NCBI GenBank assembly: GCA_905221605.1
Contig: CAJNDS010001112.1
Coordinates: forward strand, 1,256,972-1,320,971
DNA: 64,000 nt
Direction of reading: 5' to 3'
Origin: Symbiodinium natans
Lineage: Eukaryota > Sar > Dinophyceae > Suessiales > Symbiodiniaceae
The position numbers and the translations under genes were made by a program. Of this stretch, positions 16,542 through 27,051 are shown in pieces (within the stretch, counting starts at the first letter, position 1; the number at the start of each line of letters is the position of its first letter). The notes below the pieces were generated by a model, which saw nothing but the letters and a program-made list of their open reading frames with translations, did not search any database and was not told the DNA's origin.

Positions 16542-16624
16542 GCGCAATGACTGCAAGAATGCTGAGTTGGCCCTCAGGCGCTGGAAGGTGCCCCCGGAGC
16601 CCAAGACCCCAAAAAAGCCTCAAG
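16542..16624 (+). CDS. Possible exon, unknown protein (copy B, exon 3)
   Basis: TTCAG|G acceptor and a GTACCG donor bound a frame encoding NDCKNAELALRRWKVPPEP and a short Lys/Pro tail. A further open frame 16715-17050 (EDWLRFETPPRFVSLTQ, interrupted by a CCCTAAA patch, then GVGLFLGLVLQGYSAGFSV) may hold one or two more exons of the same gene. No family recognised. Confidence 0.3.
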
Positions 16625-17706
16625 GTACCGAGCGAACTGACCTGCTGAGGCAGAGGTTGGTGCAGCGTTTTTTGGCAGGGTCTCGGGCCCCGTAACCTGT
16701 TCCAGCCTGTAGGTTTGGGGTGCAGGCAAGAGGACTGGCTTCGTTTCGAGACGCCTCCACGCTTTGTGTCCCTGACGCAGCCACTGTCGCCTAAAGCACC
16801 CTACACCCTAAACCCTAAACAATGTCGCCGGCAGTCGATACGGCTCGCGCGGCTGGACGACGACCCGTTCACGGCCACTGGGTCGATGGCCGCTGGGCCG
16901 ACTGCGCCGACGGCTGCTTGGCGGGATGCAGGTGTAGGGCTCTTTCTGGGGCTGGTGCTCCAGGGATACTCTGCAGGATTCTCCGTTCTGGAAACTCCAG
17001 TGGCACTCCGGGACAGTGTGCAGGATGCGCTGCGGGAGATCAGGAGGTGAGTTGAAATCATGAAGAGAAGGATGTTTCACACCTCATGAACATCGCCCTA
17101 CTGTAAGAACCATGAGAGGTCCAACATACTGGGCTGGCGGTTTGAGACGTTAGGACGTACATGAATTAGAGAGTATTATCGGCATTATATCAGTACTAGT
17201 ACTCAATTTCTTAATTTATGGTTTCTACAGTTTCTTGTTTTTTTTGGGGGTCGCTCGGTGAAGAGCTTGTTCATGGCGCAGAAGAGAGGTTGGAGGGAGA
17301 GGAGGGTGGAGAGGAGGTGGAAAGACAGGAGTTCCCGCTAAATGTTTAGCCCCATGCGAAACCGAAAGCCTAACCCCCAAACCCACAAGCCCACAAGCAA
17401 ATACGCCCATAAAGCCCTAAACTCTTAAACCTATTACTACCAACCCATGGACAAATGTACTCATAAAGACATGAGCAAATACCACCAAAACAATGAACCC
17501 CTAAACCCCTACACCCATAGCCCCGCAACCCCTAAACTCATAAACCCAGAAACCTATAAGACTTGAGACCCATAATATATCATAATATCATAAGCCCTTG
17601 AGGCCACAATCCCATAAATCCAAACACCAAAAACCAAAAACCTCTAACCCCGAAAACGCTGAACCCATAAGCCCCCTGAACCCCGAACGGAAACCGAGCG
17701 ATTACA

Positions 17707-17802
17707 CCCCTAAACCCTAAACCCTAAACCCTAAACCCTAAACCCTAAACCCTAAACCCTAAACCCTAAACCCTAAACCCTAAACCCTAAACCCTAAACC
17801 CC
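17707..17802 (+). repeat. Telomere-like (CCCTAAA)n array
   Basis: About 13 near-perfect heptamers. Confidence 0.95.
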
Positions 17803-18066
17803 TGATTGTGTCCAGGGCCCACCCCCGCCCCGGACAGACGCTCCGATGGACTTGAAGGCAATGGGGGGTTCGCCGAAATAGGGGACCCCTAATATAGACT
17901 CCCCCCCACATAGTAGGATCCCCCTTTCTTTAGGGACCCCAGAAGGTACCCCTAGTATCGTAAACCTCCAATGGCTGCCGGCTTCGGGTGCGTGGAGGTT
18001 TTGGGGGGGCAGGAATTTAGGGGATCCAGGTTCGAGGGTTCACGAATGTAGGGCTTCGTTCCTGTA

Positions 18067-18183
18067 CCCCAAACCCTAAACCCTAAACCCTAAACCCTAA
18101 ACCCTAAACCCTAAGCCCTAAGCCCTAAGCCCTAAGCCCTAAACCCTAAACCCTAAACCCTAAACCCTAAACCCTAAACCCTA
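18067..18183 (+). repeat. Telomere-like array with CCCTAAG block
   Basis: CCCTAAA units enclose a run of about five CCCTAAG units at 18113-18139, a locally homogenised variant. Confidence 0.9.
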
Positions 18184-18807
18184 CGGGTGGGTTCAGAAGA
18201 TGGCCCGTGCTTCGGATTCAGCCGCTGGAGCCCTGCTTGCTTTGCAGGTCCACCTGACCAACGCGATGCTTCTCGCCTCAAGAGCAAAAACCTCCAAAGG
18301 GTTTAGGGTTGAGGGTTTAGGGTTTAGGGTTTAGGGTCAGAGCAAAAAACATCTAAACTCGAACCTGAGGGTTTATGGCGAGGAAGAGTCCATGCGCAGA
18401 GTGTGCTAGGCCGCAAGGTCTGTTGAGATGGTGCCGTATCCTGAGAAGTCACGGAATGTGGGCCAGATTCTGGTGAACCCTTGAACCCGACCGCCTAAAC
18501 CCGAATTCCCGCAACTCGACCCTAAACCCCTTAGTCATGGGGTCTCATGGAGCTTCAAGCCCGAAAGTCGTGCAAGAAGTACAGTTCCAGTGTTGGGTTG
18601 AGACCCGGAGGATGCACAGTCCACAGATCAAGACTGGACCAGCCCCAGAACCCTAAGCCCCCAGAACCCTAAACCCTAAGTCCTAAATCCGAAGCCCCCC
18701 TTTCCCTCGCCATGTTCGAAAGGACTGGGGCGGATGTCTGCACGCTCAGTGCCAGCAGCCAGTGGACTCCTGCCCTGCAAAGGGCAAGACGCCTCTTGGG
18801 GCTTGGG

Positions 18808-18894
18808 CCCTAAACCCTAAACCCTAAACCCTAAACCCTAAACCCTAAACCCTAAACCCTAAACCCTAAACCCTAAACCCTAAACCCTAAACCC
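18808..18894 (+). repeat. Telomere-like (CCCTAAA)n array
   Basis: Twelve perfect units. Confidence 0.95.
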
Positions 18895-19030
18895 TTGCAA
18901 AGAGGGGTCGTGGGGCCTCTAGGAGCTCAAGGTTGACAGTGTTTCGGGTTTACGGGTTAGCCCTTGTTTTCGTTCTGGTGTCGCTACTCTAGCGGCTGCC
19001 CCAAGCTCGATGACGAATTCTAGTTCAACC

Positions 19031-19078
19031 TTAGGGTTTAGGGTTTGGGGTTTAGGGTTTAGGGTTTAGGGTTTAGGG
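19031..19078 (-). repeat. Telomere-like (GGGTTTA)n array, opposite orientation
   Basis: The G-rich strand lies on + here, only 140 bp from the preceding C-rich array, so the two arrays are head-to-head. Confidence 0.9.
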
Positions 19079-19522
19079 AAACGGACTTGATGACTGCCAG
19101 CTGAAAAGGAGCCAGAATCTGAAACACGGCGGCACCCGCGATAGACACGAGGAACAAGCCCTAGATGAGGGTGGTTTGGGCCCCTGCTTCTAGCTAAGCC
19201 CTCAAGCCAAGCCCCTCAGCCCTTAAACTTGCAAGAAGCGCGTCACGTCCGTATCCTGTTCTAGTACACCGGAGGCAGCATCACGGGGTATAAGGAGGGA
19301 CCCCTAGAAGGGACCCTTAATCCCATTCCCTTTATATATCCCTATATATACCTTATATAACCCCCCATATATACCTTATATGACCCCTATATAACCCTTA
19401 TATATGCCTCTCATATAGCCCCCCGCATACCGAAGAGTAGCCCCTAAATCGCCACTAAGTAATTAACCCTAGAGTCCGCTACAAGGGTCCCGCCTTTAGT
19501 TCCTTGACAGTATCCTCAAGGA

Positions 19523-19701
19523 ACCCTAAACCCTAAACCCTAAACCCTAACCCCTAAACCCTAAACCCTAAACCCTAAACCCAACCCTAAACCCTAAACC
19601 CTAAACCCTAAACCCTAAACCCTAAACCCTAAACCCTAAACCCTAAACCCTAACACCCTAACACCCTAACACCCTAACACCCTAAACCCTAAACCCTAAA
19701 C
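19523..19701 (+). repeat. Telomere-like array with CCCTAACA octamers
   Basis: CCCTAAA heptamers with an internal run of four CCCTAACA octamers at about 19648-19683. Confidence 0.9.
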
Positions 19702-20155
19702 AGGAGGTTTTCTGAGCAAATTTCTGCCTCCAAGGACCATCGCGCTCCTCGCGCGTGCAGCGGCCTCCGAGGTTCCCTCACCAGGCACCGAAGCTGGCTG
19801 GGAGGGGAGGACTGAAGTTTTTTGGGGTTTTATTCTTATTTATATTCTTATATTGTTCTTCTTCTTCTTCTTCTTCTATTTGTGTTTTCGGGAGGGGGTT
19901 TAGGGGTTGTAGACGGTCAGTTCTCTGAACGGTAGTGTCCTGTCATAAGATCCGCCCCTTGCATTTTAGGTTACCCCAAAAAAATCATGACTTGGAGAGC
20001 TGGGCGATAACCCCTACTAAGGACTCTTAGCATTTCCGAGAACATCCCAACTTCTCAGCAACATGAGGCGGCTGCCGCCTCTTCCTTAAGGGTGCTGCCG
20101 CGCTGACGGCGGGAACGGTGCTGGCAGACTTGCAGGAACCTCGGGCCGCCCCTTT

Positions 20156-20223
20156 CTTAGGGTTTGGGGTTTGGGGTTTGGGGTTTAGGGTTTGGGGTTT
20201 AGGGTTTAGGGTTTAGGGTTTAG
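20156..20223 (-). repeat. Telomere-like (GGGTTTG/GGGTTTA)n array
   Basis: Mixed GGGTTTG and GGGTTTA heptamers. Confidence 0.9.
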
Positions 20224-20236
20224 CCTACGACTTAGA

Positions 20237-20820
20237 ATGAACAAATGGCCCCCAAATTCGGTGTTTGGGGAGATTCTGGACTTGGGTCTGGATGGCCTTG
20301 GTTTCGCGCGCCAGAGGTCCACGAAAACCAACTGCAGGAGCGAGCCGATGTCTGGGTTCTTCACAGAGGGTCATGGCCGAGGCCGCTCAAGAGCCAACGG
20401 AGAAACCTCTCGTTTTGACCGACGAACTCAACGTCCACATGCAGCGCGCCCTGAGTCCTTCAAGCAGGGTTTCAGCAGACTTGTAGAATCCTACATGGAA
20501 ATCTGTGGCCTTCCAGCGCTCTGATGGTGCTATCTGCTATCTACACGAGCACTGAACCATTCGAGCCGGAAGCCCCTTGCACGCGCGAGGAGGAAGACGC
20601 AGAGATCGTGCAGCTGTCTACCGTCGTGTGTCTTGGCCGGAGGATGCTGATACCTTCCTGAACAGTGGACAGTTTCGTGCTCAAGTCCAGGAACCTAGAC
20701 CTGCTTACTTAAAGGATGAGTGCCGTCGACGGCATCTACGCTGCCACGGTCAAGTTAGGCGCCCGCGGCAGGTTTTTGAGGAGTTGAGAAGTGGACATTG
20801 TCAGCGCGCTGAAGGGCAGG
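20237..20820 (+). other. Unassigned stretch with short open frames
   Basis: Two overlapping open frames (20237-20524 and 20265-20486) include AEAAQEPTEKPLVLTDELNV after an AG, which is coding-like. A second patch near 20577-20690 (TREEEDAEIVQLSTVVCLG) is also coding-like. Neither is long enough to identify. Confidence 0.25.
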
Positions 20821-20824
20821 TACT

Positions 20825-20906
20825 ATAGGGGTCGGAATAATTACGAATGGTCCCTCTGTAACTATACTATAAGAACCCCCAAAACTATATTCGAATTATT
20901 TAAGGC
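20825..20906 (+). mobile_element. MITE-like foldback family 1, copy a
   Basis: Starts TAGGGGTCGGAATAATTAC and ends TCGAATTATTTAAGGCC; the ends are imperfect inverted repeats. Related copies lie at 31421-31523 and 39888-39993. Confidence 0.6.
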
Positions 20907-21320
20907 CACCAAATTCTACGAAAGTGTCATGGGGGGTGCAGGTCCAGACACCTTCGGTTCAAGACATGGCTTCAATTGCTTAGATGCGCAGATCGGTTTC
21001 GGGGGCCCGATGGCGCGGAACATACCCAAATAGCGTCTGGAATTTAGATCGGCCCCGTAAGCAGCAACTGAACCCCAAACTCTGCCAATAGTACCTGCTA
21101 TTTGAGGGCGCATGCCCATTTTTAGGGGGTTCTCACCTGCTGTTTATCAGGGTTCGGGAGGCATGGGTAAACCCTAAACCCTAAGCCCAAAAGCTGAACG
21201 CCCAGAAGCCCTAAACCCCAAAAGGCCCAAGACTTGCTTGGTTAGCAGGATGAGGGAATTCGGGCCCTGAAAATGCCCTTTTAGGGATTTAAAAGAGTGC
21301 CTCATTCCCCCATTCCCTAC

Positions 21321-21620
21321 TAACCCTAAACCCTAAACCCTAAACCTTAAACCCTAAACCCGAAACCACACTAAGCCCGAACAGGGGACTTCCCCCCCGA
21401 CCCGGGCCACGCAGCCGGTCGGCGCTTGATTGGCGGCGTCGTCAGGGGCCGTGACCCCCCAGCTCGCATCGGCAGCTCGGCTGGTTTAGGGTCTAGGCTG
21501 GGGTTTAGGGTTTAGAGTTTAGGGTTTAGGGTTTCGGGTTTAGGGTTTAGGGTTTAGGGGGTTGAGGGTTCTGGGGCTTGAGGGTGTAGGTCTAGGGTTT
21601 AGGGTTGGAGGGGTTGAGGG
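21321..21620. repeat. Telomere-like arrays in both orientations
   Basis: CCCTAAA at 21321-21365, then GGGTTTA-like repeats at 21483-21620, with GC-rich unique sequence between. Confidence 0.8.
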
Positions 21621-22930
21621 TTTGAGGGGTGGAGGGTCTCTGGTGTGGCTTTCAGTGCAGTTGAGTAGAAAAAGAAAGTTTAGGGTCTAGCCTTCAAACG
21701 CGAAATATCGACAACCGGCCGCTAAGATCAGGTTTGGGGAAATTTGCGCCCCATGAGCCATTTAGGGTTTTGCTTCGGGGGTTTAGGGTTTAAACCTTCG
21801 CTCTGCCAAGGGTCCAAATATAGGAGCCCGACTAGGTGCCAATTATACATATCTTCCCTATTGCATACATACATACATCCATACATACATACATTAGCTT
21901 AGATGAGTCTCAGAAGCCCGGACAGGTTCGCTTGTTTCCCTCTTGTCAGCGGGCTGGGTTTGTTTCACTGCAAGCATGACTGCCCCCCCCCCCCTCCGCC
22001 CCCCGGCTTTCTTTCCCGGCCCAAGCCTTGAGCCTTAAGTAAATCCCCCGCATCCCCCCCCCCCTTCCCCCCTTCCCCCCCTCAAAGGAATAGAAGCGCT
22101 TGTATCATGCATGGCAAGAAGGCCTTAAGCTGGAGAAGGGCGGCGAAGCCAGTTTCATCTACAAGAAGCACCCCTTCGACCGAGGAGGGGGGCAGGGGCG
22201 GGGGTTAAGGGTTTAGGGCGGGTGTGTTTGCTGGAGAGGCGTGCTTTGGGGGACGTCTCGTATCTGTCTGCATTCTCATTCTCATTGTGAGCCGCCGCAA
22301 AAAAAAAGATGAGGCTTTTAATACAACGCATGATAGTCACAAACGCGGAAACTCACCCTCACCCTGAACCCTAAACCCGAAACCAAACAGCCCTCCTGAA
22401 CCCGAAGCCCTAAACGCGAAACTCATCCCTGCAATGCGATTCGCCCAGCTCTGCTGAGTGCACGAAACCCGAAACCCCTCTCATGAGCTAAAGCCGGAAA
22501 TAGCCAGCTGAGTTCTCGTGATGTAGTATCACCCATCGTGTCACCCGAAGTAGCAAGGCCTGCTTGATGGTAGATGTTAGTATCGAAGAGTGCCGGCCCT
22601 AAATTTGGGTCCCCTGTTATACAACCCTTACATACACTATACATATTGAGACGTAGGGGGCCACTTGAGCTTTGAGGGATTCTGCTACCCCCCCCCCCCT
22701 CCCTTTTTGGGGTCGACACCACTCCACGCCATCTCTCTCTGTAAATTGACCAAGACTCGGCAAAACGAGTGGAGAGTGTTAGGGTTTCGGGTTTAGGACT
22801 TGGGGGTTTAGGGTTTAGAGAACTACCCTAGAGTCCATCACAGGCCATTGTGCGCCGCCGTCGGGTGGCCACTGGGTGCGTGCCACGGGCACTTGGTCAT
22901 TTGGGCAGCAGTCAATGTGGATCCTTTGCT

Positions 22931-23151
22931 CCCAAACCCTAAACCCTAGACCCTAAACCCTAAACCCTAAACCCTAAACCCTAAACCCTAAACCCTAAAC
23001 CCTAAACCCTAAACCCTAAACCCTAAACCCTAAACCCTGCCACCGACCCGGACAGAATCCTTGCCTGCTTCAGCCAGTGCGAGAGTCGAAACTCTAAACC
23101 CTAAGCCCTAAACCCTAAACCCTAAACCCTAAACCCTAAACCCTAAGTTTC
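22931..23151 (+). repeat. Two telomere-like (CCCTAAA)n arrays
   Basis: 22931-23037 (about 15 units) and 23092-23151 (about 8 units), separated by 55 bp of GC-rich DNA. Confidence 0.9.
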
Positions 23152-23281
23152 GTGGAGAGGCAAGCTCTTCACATGTTGTGCACGCGCGCTGAGGACGTTC
23201 AGTGTCCCTGGAATACAGGAAGCTTGGCGGCACGGAGCGGGCGCGCTGGGCCAAATGTGGCGTAAAGAACCCACTTGTTGG

Positions 23282-23371
23282 TTAGGGTTTAGGGTTTAGG
23301 GTTTAGGGTTTAGGGTTTAGGGTTTAGGGTTTAGGGTTTAGGGTTTAGGGTTTAGGGTTTAGGGTTTAGGT
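23282..23371 (-). repeat. Telomere-like (GGGTTTA)n array
   Basis: About twelve perfect units in the opposite orientation to the arrays on either side. Confidence 0.95.
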
Positions 23372-23523
23372 TTAGGGTGTAGGGTTAAGGGATAAGGCAT
23401 AAGGGTTCAGGGGTTTAGGGTTGCTAGTTGGATAATTTGGGATAGCTCGCGATGCCCTGGTGAGTTTGAGTTTGCCCAGATCCGCAGGAAGCCGCTATAA
23501 GCAGCAGGAGCGAAGAACGAAAG

Positions 23524-23572
23524 CCCTAAACCCTAAACCCTAAACCCTAAACCCTAAACCCTGAACCCTAAC
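23524..23572 (+). repeat. Telomere-like (CCCTAAA)n patch
   Basis: Six to seven units. Confidence 0.9.
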
Positions 23573-23655
23573 ACCCTAAGACCCAAAGACCCAAAAAGCC
23601 TACAGCCTCCCACACCCTAAGCCACGAAAGCCCTGAACCCCGGGCACCTCTAGGG

Positions 23656-23766
23656 TTTGTGGTACTTTACTGTAACTTTAGATCCTTACCTTTTTTGGGT
23701 TTATTGGGTTTCTGATTAAGGCAGCTAAAAGTTTAATTTATAGCTACCCTCCTGAGTGCAGCCAAG
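23656..23766 (+). repeat. Dispersed repeat family R4, copy a
   Basis: About 111 bp starting TTTGTGGTACTTTACTG and ending CTCCTGAGTGCAGCCAAG. It recurs in the same orientation at 40871-40982 with a few differences in the middle. No inverted ends are seen. Confidence 0.8.
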
Positions 23767-24375
23767 TAGGGTTTCGGGGTTTATGGTTTAGGCCCCCCAG
23801 AAGCAGGATTAGAGCATCTGCGGGTGGTGTATCATACTAGGGGTACCCATGTTCCGCTGGAGATCCCTTAGACTCTGAGGTGGTTTTGACGGACGGCAGG
23901 GAAGGCCATTTTCAGCGAGGCCGGCGTCCAGCGGCAGTTCCGGGGTTTTTGGGGTTTGGGGGGCTTTGGCTTTCGGGTGGGTTCAGGGTTTAGGGTTCAG
24001 ATATTACAAAGGGGCGCCTTCACGGGCATCAAAGAGAGCTTCGCAAAAGCATGGGCAAGGGGTGCTCGGCGAGGGAGTCGTTGGTGACACTGAAGGCGCC
24101 CTTTCTAACAGTAACACTTGAACCCTGAACCCTCAGCCCTTAACCCTAAACCCTAAGCCTCCAGCCCCTAAATCTCAGCTATGGAGCCAGGCGTATCCTC
24201 AGAGGATGGTCGCTTCCGACAAGAGCAGGCCCCTGCTTGCTTTTGAGACCCTAAACCCTGAACCCTAAACCCTAAACCCTATAACCCGAAAACGTCAGTC
24301 CCCGCAGAGGCCCTCTCGAGTGCCTGCTACTGGGGTTTAGGGCGTGGGGTTCAGATGTACTGCTGCCCACAACTG

Positions 24376-24489
24376 CCCCCCAAAGAGTTCAATATCCATT
24401 AACTAGGGAATATTGCTTAATTTATATAGGGATCCTGAATAATGATTTACGGTATATTGCTTAGTTAAGGGGTATTGGGCTCTTTGGGC
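24376..24489 (+). mobile_element. MITE-like foldback family 2, copy a
   Basis: CCCAAAGAG...TTAACTA at the left end and TAGTTAAGGGG...CTCTTTGGG at the right end are inverted repeats about 27 bp long with few mismatches. Related copies follow at about 24887-24990 and 25005-25097. Confidence 0.65.
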
Positions 24490-24575
24490 CTGTCTGTCCT
24501 CTTACCCCAAGAAATGCCGTTCACTACGGCCCGACGAACGCTTTTAGAATGCTTTTTCAAGCTTCCATCTTCGGA

Positions 24576-24876
24576 CCCTAAGCCCTAAACCCTAAGCCCT
24601 AAGCCCTAAACCCTAAGCCCTAAACCCTAAACCCTAAACCCTAAACCCCAAACCCTAAACCCTAAACCCCGCGCGGGGATTGCGCCTTCCGAGACCCGCG
24701 TGCTGCAGGTCATCCTCTTGGCCATGGTGAAGGCCGTCGGGGGGATGACAGGGTTTAGGGTTTAGGGTTTAGGGTTTAGGGTTTAGGTTTAGGGGTTTAG
24801 GGGGTTTGGGTTTAGGGTTTAGGGTTTAGGGTTTAGGGTTTAGGGTTTAGGGTTTAGGGTTTAGGGTTTAGGGTTA
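24576..24876. repeat. Head-to-head telomere-like arrays
   Basis: CCCTAAA/CCCTAAG at 24576-24668, then GGGTTTA at 24751-24876. The 82 bp between them contain an open frame ETRVLQVILLAMVKAVGG that may be a small exon. Confidence 0.85.
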
Positions 24877-24886
24877 CAGGCCCTAG

Positions 24887-25097
24887 ATCCCCCAGAGCGC
24901 CGAATACTCCTTAACTTGTAAAGGGATGCTGAACATGATTTAAGGGCTCTTCCTGAATTAAGGGGTGGTGGTGGGCCCTTTGTGATCCTAAGCCCTCAGC
25001 CCACGCAGCCGAAATATACCTTAACCTATAAAGGGGTCCTTAATATGATTTAAGGACTATTCCGTAGTTAAGGGGTAGTGGGTGGGCTCTTTGGGCC
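24887..25097 (+). mobile_element. MITE-like foldback family 2, copies b and c in tandem
   Basis: Two adjacent units of about 100 bp share CTTAAC.T.TAAAGGG, ATGATTTAAGG, TTAAGGGGT.GTGG and GGGC.CTTTG, and are recognisably related to 24376-24489. Confidence 0.6.
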
Positions 25098-25248
25098 TAA
25101 GTCCAAAGCCCACGCAGCAGAAATCCTCACCTGGTCTGTCCGAGAGAGTCTGGGCTGAGAGTCTGGGGATGCGAAGCATGGCCCGGCTTCCTGAAAAAAG
25201 GCCGAGCCCTGGATCCTAAACGTTTAGGGTCTGTGCAGGAGCCCAGCA

Positions 25249-25333
25249 AACCCTAAACCCTAAACCCTAAACCCTGAAAACCCTAAACCCTAAACCCTAA
25301 ACCTCAAACCCCAAACCCTAAACCCTAAACCCC
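25249..25333 (+). repeat. Telomere-like (CCCTAAA)n patch
   Basis: Mixed CCCTAAA and CCCCAAA units. Confidence 0.85.
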
Positions 25334-26255
25334 GAACTCTGACTAAGAAGCCCGAGACGGCTTGCACGCATCTGTTCTCCAGGGTGAGGTGCCGGATCAG
25401 CCTGAGAAATCAGGGCCCCCCAAAACCCAAAAGCTTCACCCTAACCTTGAACAGCTTATGTTGTAGGGTTTATCTGATTGAACTTCGAAGACTTGTGAAG
25501 GATTCACTAGCTCGCTTAGTGGAGATTGTGAAGGACTCGTGGCTTGAGGAAGTGTGGGCTCTCAGCCAGGAGGGCTGAGGGCCGGTAGTGCTGCAAGTTG
25601 TCTGGCTGAGTGGCTCCCCCAGTCCAGATTCAAAAAAAAGGGCTTGGGGTTTATCACAATGGCAAGGGTGCATGTAACTCCAACATGCTGTAGTCACTGT
25701 AGTCCTGATGAAGGGAGCCCCACAAGTGCTAGTTCTTCCAACACTTCTCTGGAGACCTGCGAAACGCGCTTGTGAGGAGGGCCAGTTCGACGTCGTCCGG
25801 AGTGACGGTCGCCATCCAGGTGAGAGTCGGGGGCAGACGGACTTGTGCACGAAACACGAGCAGTAGGCTCTGCTGTTGCTGTTGGAGTCCGAAGTAGGGT
25901 CTCCCGCTGTGGCAAGGGTAGTTCATTAAAGAGCTCCCCTTAAGCCTAAAGCCTTCAATGTCGAGTTCCATGCCTGCGCCCTGAAGCTCTTGCTGAAAGC
26001 AGTGCGCGCCCTCTTGGGTTGTTCATCTCTTGCAAAGCGCTGATTCACACGGTCGTCGGGCTGATGTGGTGAAGAATCTCTTCAGCATATATATATCCCA
26101 AAACGCAACGTCCGCACACGTTGGGTGTGAGCGTCGACCTCAACCCTAAGCCCTCTGAGGAGTGCTGGGTGAAAGCACAGACTTTCTCGCCTGGCTTGTC
26201 AGAGATCTGCGCGACTGAGCCCTGAGCGTAAATGCACCCTAACCCCTGGCCCTAA
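25334..26255. other. Gene-poor stretch
   Basis: An open frame at 25384-25578 contains LIELRRLVKDSLARLVEIVK, an amphipathic helix-like peptide, but lacks other support. The rest shows no recognisable gene. Confidence 0.3.
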
Positions 26256-26308
26256 ACCCTTAACTCTAAACCCTAAACCCTAAACCCTAAACCCTAAACC
26301 CAAAACCC
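26256..26308 (+). repeat. Telomere-like (CCCTAAA)n patch
   Basis: Six to seven units. Confidence 0.9.
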
Positions 26309-26399
26309 CGGCGAGGTGGCTCGCGAACTCCCACGGTGCCGGCGGGCACCGCTTTGGTTAAGCAGGCGCCGGTGCCCTGAGCTATGCTTGAAGGTGCAT

Positions 26400-26570
26400 G
26401 GTACTTATTAAATCAATTATAACTTATAACTGTACTTATAGCTGTACTTATAGCTGTACTTATTAACCAATTATAACTTATAACTGTACTCATAGCTGTA
26501 CTTCTAAGCCCCTTAAGTGCCCTAATATAGTGATAACTTGGGTTATAAGTAGAGTTATCATTGGTTTCCC
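26400..26570. repeat. AT-rich tandem repeat
   Basis: Repeated words AACTTATAACTGTACTTAT and AGCTGTACTTAT occur in tandem between 26405 and 26510; ATAACTTGGGTTATAAG follows. Confidence 0.7.
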
Positions 26571-26624
26571 AAGTACCATGAGCCTCCAAGTAGTGCATGT
26601 TTGGGGCTTCATAACCGGGACCTC

Positions 26625-26725
26625 TTGGGATGTTCCCCCGAAAACTAACAGTCCAGAATCGGGATGAAAATAGGGCGTGCTAGAACCCCCATGAAGGACT
26701 GTTAGTATAAGCGGGAACATCCCAA
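26625..26725 (+). mobile_element. MITE-like foldback family 3, copy a
   Basis: TTGGGATGTTCCCCCG...AACTAACAGTCC at the left and GGACTGTTAGT...GGGAACATCCCAA at the right are inverted repeats of about 30 bp. The second copy is at 57915-58018 inside an isocitrate lyase intron. Confidence 0.75.
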
Positions 26726-26875
26726 ACAGGGACTTTCAAACGGGACCCCATAAACAAGAAGGGTTCCCTTCCAATTTCTGGCGGGACCTAGGCAAGGGCT
26801 TGGAGATTTTTCCCTGGGCGCCCGAGTGCCCATGTGCATGCTGCATGGCACTGCTTTGAGATCGGGGTCGTAGAT

Positions 26876-27051
26876 ACCCTAAACCCCCTAAACCCTAAAC
26901 CCTAAACCCTAAACCTTTTTCCCCTAAACCCTAAACCCTAAACCCTAAACCCTACCTAAACCCTAAACCCTAAACCCTAAAGCCTAAAACCCTAAACCCT
27001 AAACCCTAAACCCTAAACCCTAGACCCTAGACCCTAGACCCTAAACCCTAC
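26876..27051 (+). repeat. Telomere-like array with CCCTAGA block
   Basis: CCCTAAA units with a run of CCCTAGA near 27018-27042. Confidence 0.9.

Larger units (their letters stand above)
17060..20230. other. Gene-poor stretch dominated by telomere-like arrays
   Basis: No convincing exon is visible except a weak open frame at 18199-18308 (MARASDSAAGALLALQVHL). Degenerate CCCATAA/CCCTAAA words fill 17340-17700. A TATA-rich stretch lies at 19290-19430, next to AAGGAGGGACCCCTAGAAGG, which recurs at 53617. A (TTC)n run is near 19856-19876. Confidence 0.5.
21120..23655. other. Gene-poor stretch with telomere-like arrays
   Basis: A (CATA)n microsatellite is at about 21865-21893 and poly-C runs are near 21982 and 22052. 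A coding-like patch at 22123-22187 (LEKGGEASFIYKKHPFDRG) follows AAG|G and may be a small exon. The frame ATDPDRILACFSQCES near 23041 is weaker. No complete gene is visible. Confidence 0.4.

Noticed and set aside
17707-19701. CRISPR-like array
   Set aside because: Regular short repeats are contiguous heptamers without spacers, in a eukaryotic context.
25470-25971. Overlapping minus-strand ORFs
   Set aside because: No motif, no support on composition; all secure genes here are on +.
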